DNA of 64,000 nucleotides from Haliotis asinina (taxonomy: Eukaryota; Mollusca; Gastropoda; Lepetellida; Haliotidae): contig NC_090292.1 in assembly GCF_037392515.1 (NCBI RefSeq), positions 46,799,747 through 46,863,746 of the forward strand, read 5' to 3'. Every line of letters begins with the position of its first letter. The first letter of the stretch is position 1. Positions 58,901 through 64,000 of the stretch are shown piece by piece. Made by a program: the position numbers and the translations under genes. The notes beneath the pieces were generated by a model. That model was not told the DNA's origin. It searched no databases and saw only the letters and a list, made by a program, of their open reading frames with translations.

Positions 58901-61475
58901 CAACAGAGGGTTGAATTCTTAACAGTGGGGTGTAAAAATGTCATTGCCTACCTCATTAATCTTGAGGTCTGCCCCAACTACCTGTTCCTAGGTGGAGGTC
59001 ACTACTATCACAGCAGCTACATCAACACAACAGTAGCACAACAGTAGCACCTGCTGAAAATTTGCATAAATTCCTCCTGGATGCCATGCCTGAAGTCAGT
59101 GCACCGAGGGTCTAGATGGGGGTAACACAGGGCGACACTTTTCTTCCACTGCAGTTTAAGGATTACATGCCGAAAGTGCAAAAATCAACAATTATAACCT
59201 GATTCACAGTCATGTTTCCTTGTATTTCTCAACAACTTGATCATCTGTCACTGATTTAAATACAGTTGCTAGATTATAATACTCTAAAACCTGCAAAACT
59301 CTTACAAATTCTGACATATTGCACATATTTTTTGGCACTTTCAAACAAAACACTCATGCTATTGCAATGAAAGGAAACATCTTGGTCTCACCAATATTTT
59401 TCACCAATTAAATATTTACCTATAAATAAATACTTTTCTTTCCTGCCTTTTTTCACAGAAAAATCCATTTACCAAAATTCTTTGTCCAGCATAATCGACT
59501 GGCATTACCACTAATCAGCCAGTGTTATCAGAAATATTCCAGCTATATGGCCGCGGTCTGTAAATATCGAGCATCGATCTACACAATTGGGAAGCGATGA
59601 CGTGTCAACCAAGTCAGCAAGCCTGACCACCCGATCCCATTAGTCGCCCCTTATGACAAGCATAGTCGCCTTTTATGGTATTCTACCCTGAGACGTTCAC
59701 GGGTCTTTCAATAAATAGGGCTAAAAGATATGTCATAGAGATCATCATTAACTTGAATATCAAATGATAAAAGAAAAATATTGGAGAATTAACTTTAAGA
59801 CAAATGAAAAACAAAATCTTAAAGAAATCGTCATATTTGACTTCATATTGCGACCTGTTTAGACCTAGCTTGCTGACCAAATACTGTCCTGAACATAGAA
59901 GCTCGTAAACTGACTTTGTGTATTGTCTGAGTATATCATAACAGATTATGTACAATATTGTTGATGACACAATATTCATATCAATAATCTTGTCTTGAAC
60001 ATCTTGACTGACCAAAGTTTCATAGTCATTAACACTCAAGTATCCGACAGACTACACTCGTGTACTTTATACACGTAATGGAAACAACAGGTAAAGCGTT
60101 TCTATCAACTTGAAGAAGGACAATAAAGTTGATGCTGGAATTCTTTTTCAATGGTCATGTTACGCTAAGTTTTCACTGAAATCAAATTTACATTGAGATG
60201 ACAAAACTTCTTCACTTTAACAATGGTGACATTTCCGTATAGATTCTTACACCATTTTGAAGCACATGGGAGAATGGTAGGGTAGCATACAGAATTTGTA
60301 AATTTTCGTCATCCCTACATCGCCACCTTCTGGAATGCCACTCAAACAAATCAAATCTATGTTCATAACAAATTTTTTAAATCATTTAACACATGTAGGT
60401 CCACCCATCCGCACCCTCAACAAGACAGCTCACTGAGAAGAACCCTCACAAAAGAGGTGTATAGGGGCCATGTGGGTTACTTTTAACCGCTAACCCTTTA
60501 CAACACTCTTACTTGGAGACTACTCGTCCTTGACCCCTTCCAACTGGCTGACTCAGGTTACAGAAACACAAGTAGACATTGCAGTAAAATTGGGTTTCTT
60601 AAAAGATTAAAGAAACACACTCAGCAGCAGAAATTGAAATATGAGAGGGAGAAGTGCACTTTGGATGGGGTGACAGGTTCGCATGTGGTTCAGCTCCAGT
60701 GCTTGAACAGTAATTCTGGCACTATGGGTAAATATGTGGCTTCTTTGGAATAATAAATACTGTACAGCACATATTTTTTATGCTGCACATTATTGTGATT
60801 TAAATTACATTTTCTCTGGGTTTGCCTTATATTTTTAAGACAGTTCCTTAAAATTCAAAACTTTACAAGACAAAAAGGTCAAATTTTTCTCCTTGAAACA
60901 AGAACCACAGCGTAAACTGTCATGAAGAAGATTCAGTATTACACTAACAGCAGTATATAACACTGTCCTTGAGCAGTAATTGTTAGTCAGTTCTACCAAT
61001 ACTTCTTAATATTTTCCAAAGGTAAAACATTTAATTCATTAAGACTAGAGAAGGGGTATGTTTGGTCAACAGGTCTCAAAACTTAACTTAGTGGAAGTCC
61101 ACAAGGATATCACAGGTAATGGTGTACGTCCTCAAAGTAAATAAGGAGTTAAATTTTATGCTGTACTTAGCAATATTTCAGCGAAAGGCGGCGGTCTGTA
61201 AATAATTGAGTCTGAACCAGACAATCCAGTGATCAACAACATGAGCACTGATCTGCTCAAATGGGAACCGATGACGTGTCAACCAAGTCACTGAACAACC
61301 CCACCCAATCCCGTTAGATGCCTCTGCATGGATTGCTGAAAACCTATCCTACCCAATATCTTCATGGGTCTACGTCCACAAAGGATATCTGAGGTAATGG
61401 TGTAAAGGAAAAGCTTACCAAACATGTCAGCCTCCTCCAGAACAGCAGTGCCACACTCAGGGCTGAGCACAGGAC
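47302..61475 (-). CDS. ENTREP/FAM189-like multi-pass membrane protein with PPxY tail; N-terminal exon(s) not found
   Basis: Four exons with matching phases on the - strand: 61475-61419 (VLCSALSVALLFWRRLTCL), 51358-51169 (VFLCVITCTVTAFLCGITAI, then a Cys-rich loop CSYLPFLMECRCKSPYKRSM), 50211-50033 (DSCDSIQKVMLHMLYALIGV, hydrophobic to LLVLRMEKIRMGLFE) and 49317-47302 (DDTYEEIFTV to CMETVI, about 670 codons). Three hydrophobic segments are visible and a first one is presumably upstream. The hydrophobic exon WRRLTCLVFLCV and the Cys-rich loop fit the CD20-like ENTREP/FAM189 family. The long low-complexity tail contains FFPPPYSPPPSY, two PPxY motifs that bind WW domains of NEDD4/ITCH-type ligases in that family. 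The family call is moderate; that this is a real gene is near certain. Confidence 0.75.
49427..49537. mobile_element. 111-bp hairpin MITE
   Basis: CTTCCATGTAATACCA pairs with TGGTATTACATGGAAG; inner blocks GAGTTAA/TTAACTC and ATCAAACAA/TTGTTTGAT also pair. It lies just outside the large ENTREP-like exon. Confidence 0.85.
50288..50433 (-). mobile_element. SINE family B copy
   Basis: GCAATATTCCAGCAGTGAAT, CATTGTACCCATGTGGGAAA, TTGAACCCACGTCTTTGGC, ATCTTAACCACAAGGCTAC. Confidence 0.85.
50905..51030 (-). mobile_element. SINE family B copy, head decayed
   Basis: TTTTAGCTATATTCCTGCAA, ACACCAAAAATGGGCCTCAC, CATTGTACCCATGTCAGG. Confidence 0.7.
51400..51520 (-). mobile_element. SINE family A copy, partial
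   Basis: GTTTTACACTGCACTCTGC, ATTCCAGCTATATGACTGCA, AACAATCCAGTGATCAAACG. Confidence 0.75.
51937..52080 (-). mobile_element. SINE family C copy, head truncated
   Basis: TCACTTTCTTAGTAAAGTAC, GGTTGAGTCCCATCTGGGAT, TCGAACCCGCACCCTCAGAG in reverse of 28541-28681; the A-box half is missing. Flanked by TATGTTGCATTTGACCACTT as at 28400 and 56325. Confidence 0.75.
52605..52660 (-). mobile_element. SINE tail fragment (family A/B type)
   Basis: GTGAGTTTAGTTCTATGCTG, CTTTTAGCAATATTCCAGCA only. Confidence 0.5.
52918..52964. repeat. (ATT)n microsatellite, about 15 units
   Basis: Uninterrupted ATT/TTA repeat ending in ATACTAGAC. Confidence 0.95.
53362..53440 (-). repeat. Possible tRNA-derived SINE head
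   Basis: On the - strand: GTGGGCGAGTTGTCTAAGAC (A-box like) and CGGGATCGAGCCCACC (B box) with tRNA-like spacing. No second copy in the window to confirm it. Confidence 0.45.
53622..53893 (-). mobile_element. SINE family A copy, full length
   Basis: (GTGA)n, GGTTAGTTTTACGCCACACT, to CTACCCCGGGACCTTCACGG, GTC. Possible short flanking duplication TACTTTAACTTAG (53613-53625 region and 53890-53903). Confidence 0.9.
55058..55492 (+). pseudogene. TTF-type zinc finger (hAT/ZNF862-like) N-terminal fragment, frameshifted
   Basis: ATG at 55058 in context AAGATGGCG: basic KKRRITSYFSSK, then KPVFKDSWLSEFDWFSYDSQ. After a frame change near 55278 it continues MYCTFCRKSGVA, FKRENIHAHSISHRQRKC. The order W-x-F-x-W, C-x2-C, H-x4-H is that of the TTF-like zinc finger at the start of hAT-derived proteins. 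Homology ends near the A-run at 55493. TATA-like CTATATATTG lies about 65 bp before the ATG. It could be a decayed element gene, or a real first exon if the frame change is a sequence error. Confidence 0.6.
55862..55998 (-). mobile_element. SINE family B copy
   Basis: GAGTGAGTTTAATTTTACTT, GCAATATTCCAGCAATATCT, CACTGTACCCATGTGGGGAA, TTAAATCTGGGTGTGAGTG. Confidence 0.8.
56150..56350 (-). mobile_element. SINE family C copy, decayed
   Basis: ACTTTCTTAAAAAAGTAGAT, GTTGAGTTCCATCCGGGATT, CAACCCTAAACCCTCAGAGT, AGTCAGCTGCCTAACCTGCC and CACCGCTAC, which includes the tRNA-like head seen at 28541. Confidence 0.75.
57655..58025 (-). mobile_element. SINE family A copy with expanded (GAGT)n tail, plus a second fragment
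   Basis: 57705-57781 is (GAGT)n of about 19 units, the SINE tail. Then GTTTGGTTTTATGCCGCTCT to ACTTTACCCTCAACCTTCAC. A few SINE bases (TCAATATTCCAGCTACTTGA, CAGTGGTCTGCAAATAATTG) precede the tail, so one copy sits inside another; the rest of the older copy resumes at 58026-58155. Confidence 0.85.
58160..59520. other. Intronic, no further gene recognised
   Basis: Inside the 10-kb intron of the ENTREP-like gene. Short frames only. Confidence 0.4.
59525..59708 (-). mobile_element. SINE family A copy, internally shortened
   Basis: ATATTCCAGCTATATGGCCG, CGGTCTGTAAATATCGAGCA, then GTCGCCTTTTATGGTATTCT, GACGTTCACGGGTC. Confidence 0.85.
59710..61140. other. Intronic, no gene recognised
   Basis: A 118-codon - strand frame (60039-59683) is AT-rich and hydrophobic and overlaps SINE sequence at its end; not supported as a gene. 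Confidence 0.4.
61145..61375 (-). mobile_element. SINE family A copy, decayed
   Basis: GTTAAATTTTATGCTGTACT, GGCGGCGGTCTGTAAATAAT, GAACCAGACAATCCAGTGAT, ATATCTTCATGGGTC. It ends 44 bp from the 61419 exon. Confidence 0.85.
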
Positions 61476-61529
61476 CTGAAACAACACAAACATAACTGTA
61501 AATCTGAAGAACGTGCTGGATCACTGGTC

Positions 61530-61665
61530 TCAGTGAGTTGGTTTAAAGCTGCAATATTACACCAATACCACAGTGAAGCACGTCAGAAATGGGCTTTACA
61601 AATAGTGCCCATGTGGGAATCAAACTGGGATCTTTGGTGTGATGCCTTAACAACTAGGCTCTGTC
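61530..61665 (-). mobile_element. SINE family B copy
   Basis: GCAATATTACACCAATACCA, GTCAGAAATGGGCTTTACAA, GTGCCCATGTGGGAATCAAA, CCTTAACAACTAGGCTC. Confidence 0.75.
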
Positions 61666-63103
61666 TAATTCGTACCGACTTGGGACCTACTAAAAGCATC
61701 AGAAAGTTCCTGAACTGACATTGAAGAGATCTAATGTAACAGCTAGGCTTCTTCGCCACCCCAGTAGCGAACAATCCCTAAACAATCTCTGCTGGTCAGA
61801 CTTGAAGAAGTGTTCATTGTGTGTGAGTGTATCCAAGCGTAGTAGACCACAACAAACAAATCATGATATCATCTTGCTTTGAGTCTATTATTTACAGCAT
61901 TCATAGGGTGCAGTCATTTGGCATACAGGCTGAGTATTACCGGCTTTGTGGATCTGTAAAGTTTAATGAGATGGGCACAGCAACAACTAACTTCTTTTAG
62001 AGGCATTTAGAGTGAGTGGATGTGGTTTTATTCTGTTGTGGGTGGCTTGGAGTGAGTGGGCGAGTGGCTTGAGTGAGTGGCACTGAAACATCTTGAAACA
62101 TAATCCAGGTTTGTCTTTCATTAGCAGAAACACAATCCATTCAATTCTAGGGGAGAGTTTCTACAGTTTCTGAAACGATGAAGTCTGTCATATACATACT
62201 GAAACACATAAGGTGAACTCTGTCTAATTTGTACCGACTTGGGACCTACTAAAAAGTCTGAATTAGACAGCAGTTCAAGTGACAAAGAAATTTCTTATTT
62301 CGATGCCTGAAGTCTTGGACTGTCAGTTCAGTCCAGTTTATACAGCAAGGAAGAGTGGGAGTTGGACAGAGTGCACTGTATAACTAGTGCATCCCCAAGC
62401 AAGTCTAGAATGTGTGACAAGTCTAGTTGAACAATTTCTTAACATGGGTCTCCTGCCTTCTTACTGCATTTTATTTAATATATAAACTTTTGTCTGTAAA
62501 ATAAGTTCATTTCCGGAACAAGCTGCTAGTCTATGAGCTAGTCTGGTCATATACATATATATATATTTGCATAGGCAGTATATATGTTGCATTTTGTGTA
62601 TGATAAACTGAGCCTTGGTTGCCTGGTGCATCGGAGCTGCCCACCCCTATCTGTCTCCGAGTGACTCATCTCTCTTGAAGGTATCCCAGCAGGCCAACTG
62701 AGGCAGTATCAAGAAACACACAGAGCTTCGTAACCAGCACTTCACAACATTTAAACCACACAGCACATGTGTTGATGGAGACCAACTAGCTAGTACATTT
62801 CACAAAATCATCAGGTTCAGGTGATGGGGGGGGGAAGAGGAGAGAGGAGGAGGAGGAGCAGGGGGAGCAGGGGGAGGAAAGGTGAGGAGAGGGGGAGAAA
62901 AGGGGGGGGGGAGGGGGACGAAAGGGGGAAGTGGGGTAGGAGAGGGGGAGGAGAGGCAGGGAGGTGATGGGGGAGGAGAGAGGGGGAGGAAACGGGAGGA
63001 TAGAGGAAGGGGGGAAACAAATCGTTTTTTCTTCACACAGAATATTTCCATTTAAATTACATTAGATCTCTTCAATGTCAGTTCAGGAACTTTCTGATGC
63101 TTT
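61658..63103. mobile_element. Candidate element with 47-bp perfect inverted ends
   Basis: 61693-61739 (AAAGCATCAGAAAGTTCCTG onward) is the exact reverse complement of 63057-63103. A further block, CTGTCTAATT(C/T)GTACCGACTT, occurs at 61659 and 62221. The second copy closes into a hairpin with AATTAGACAG. No coding capacity recognised. Confidence 0.5.
62825..63016 (+). repeat. Polypurine (G/A) tract, about 190 bp
   Basis: Almost entirely G and A on the + strand, with only scattered T or C, including runs of nine or more G. The long Pro/Ser frames on the other strand are a by-product. Confidence 0.9.
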
Positions 63104-63577
63104 AAAAATTGCATTAGGTTCACATGATGGGTTGTGGGGTGTAGCAATCTTCATTACTTCATCCACAAGTTTGTCTGTTATCTATTGACTACAATGATAT
63201 AGCGGAACTGATGCTTGATCTGAAAATGATATATGAAGCCACATATTCATTTACCAATGACCACTCACATCTGGTACACTGAAATACCACAACGATAAAA
63301 GCTTACCACAAAAGTCCTTCCTTCCTGTCCAAATTAAAGCAATTACTCGACAGTTTCCGAAAGGTCAAGATTGATGATATAATAGAGCCATGAGTTTCCG
63401 TTTCTGTGAATGATATCAGAAATATCACAATATTCTGACCTTTAGGCCCATCTCTGAGTGCAACAGGATCTCCAGCTTGAGATAACCACCCCATAGGGTC
63501 ACATACGGTCACATAGTAACTGGTTATCTACCTAATTAGTCCCTGTGTCATTAACTGAGGGTAATTATGATGTAATG

Positions 63578-63773
63578 TAGGTTCATGCCAGCTGTGAATG
63601 TCAACACTGATCAGATCTACAGGTTAGATTTCCACGTGCACACCAGTGTTCCGCAAAGACTTGATAATTAACTTGTAGGTTCATGCCAGCTGTGAATGTC
63701 AACACTGATCAGATCTAATGGTTAGATTTCCATGTGCACACCAGTGTTCCGCAAAGACTTGATAATTAACTTG
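63578..63773 (+). repeat. Tandem duplication, 98-bp unit, two copies
   Basis: TAGGTTCATGCCAGCTGTGA starts at 63578 and 63676; the copies differ at about three positions. Confidence 0.95.
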
Positions 63774-63899
63774 ATAAGCATACTTATAATTATCAATGTT
63801 ATCTATGTTTATGGAAAAAAACTGAAATTCAGCCCTATAACATCTTCATCCGTCCACTCTGAATAATTTTGCCTACTGGACACATATTTGTGTTGTTCA

Positions 63900-63925
63900 A
63901 AAAGTGAGTGAGTCAGTGAGTGAGT
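63900..63925. repeat. Short (GTGA)n run
   Basis: GTGAGTGAGTCAGTGAGTGA; possibly the tail of another SINE on the - strand whose body was not found. Confidence 0.5.
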
Positions 63926-64000
63926 GAGCCGGGTGTTCTGCATGACACGTGAACGCTGCAACCACTTAGTTCCTACACCCCAACCCTGTATAACACTTCC

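Noticed and set aside
59683..60039. 118-codon hydrophobic frame on the - strand
   Set aside because: AT-rich, overlaps a SINE at its C-terminal end and has no homology I recognise.
62800..63051. Proline-rich frames on the - strand
   Set aside because: By-product of the polypurine tract.

Overview
This window looks like nuclear DNA of a marine gastropod mollusc, most likely an abalone-like vetigastropod. The evidence is AT-rich, intron-rich sequence with GT-AG splice sites, and dense SINEs ending in (CTCA)n. The taxon rests on resemblance to SINEs I recall from abalone sequences and was not tested. Most of the window is mobile DNA; two host genes are clear and the start of a third is likely.

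Region 1 to 16.2 kb holds four copies of one I-group non-LTR retrotransposon (LINE), all on the + strand. Copy 1 (cut by the window start) has an intact ORF2 with endonuclease, reverse transcriptase and RNase H. Copy 2 (6374-12450) is full length, flanked by a 12-bp target duplication, and inactivated. Copies 3 and 4 are 5'-truncated relics. Just after copy 2, on the - strand, sits a signal-peptide exon with a TATA-like box and a splice donor.

Region 16.2 to 22.6 kb holds TATCG-rich short repeats, a 62-bp satellite array (about 17 copies) and a decayed Penelope-like fragment.

Region 22.8 to 31.1 kb is one 8.3-kb DNA transposon with inverted ends of about 0.87 kb. It carries a decayed multi-exon transposase-like gene ending in a PHD-like finger, a convergent fragment of a RecQ/DEAH-type helicase, and a 130-133 aa open frame inside each inverted end. 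It appears to sit inside an older foldback element and is the best candidate for an unusual system.

Region 32.7 to 42.4 kb is a five-exon (visible part) + strand gene for a signal peptidase SEC11-like protein. Its catalytic Ser position is Asp, so it may be a pseudoenzyme. Its introns hold a LINE tail with a 14-bp target duplication, a Tigger/pogo fragment, a 0.55-kb inverted-repeat element and a 67-bp-arm palindrome.

Region 47.3 to 61.5 kb is a - strand gene for an ENTREP/FAM189-like multi-pass membrane protein with a long cytoplasmic tail carrying paired PPxY motifs. The two host genes converge near 43-47 kb. Dated SINEs switch from mostly + to entirely - orientation at this boundary. Region 61.6 to 64 kb has a 47-bp inverted-repeat pair, a polypurine tract and a 98-bp tandem duplication.
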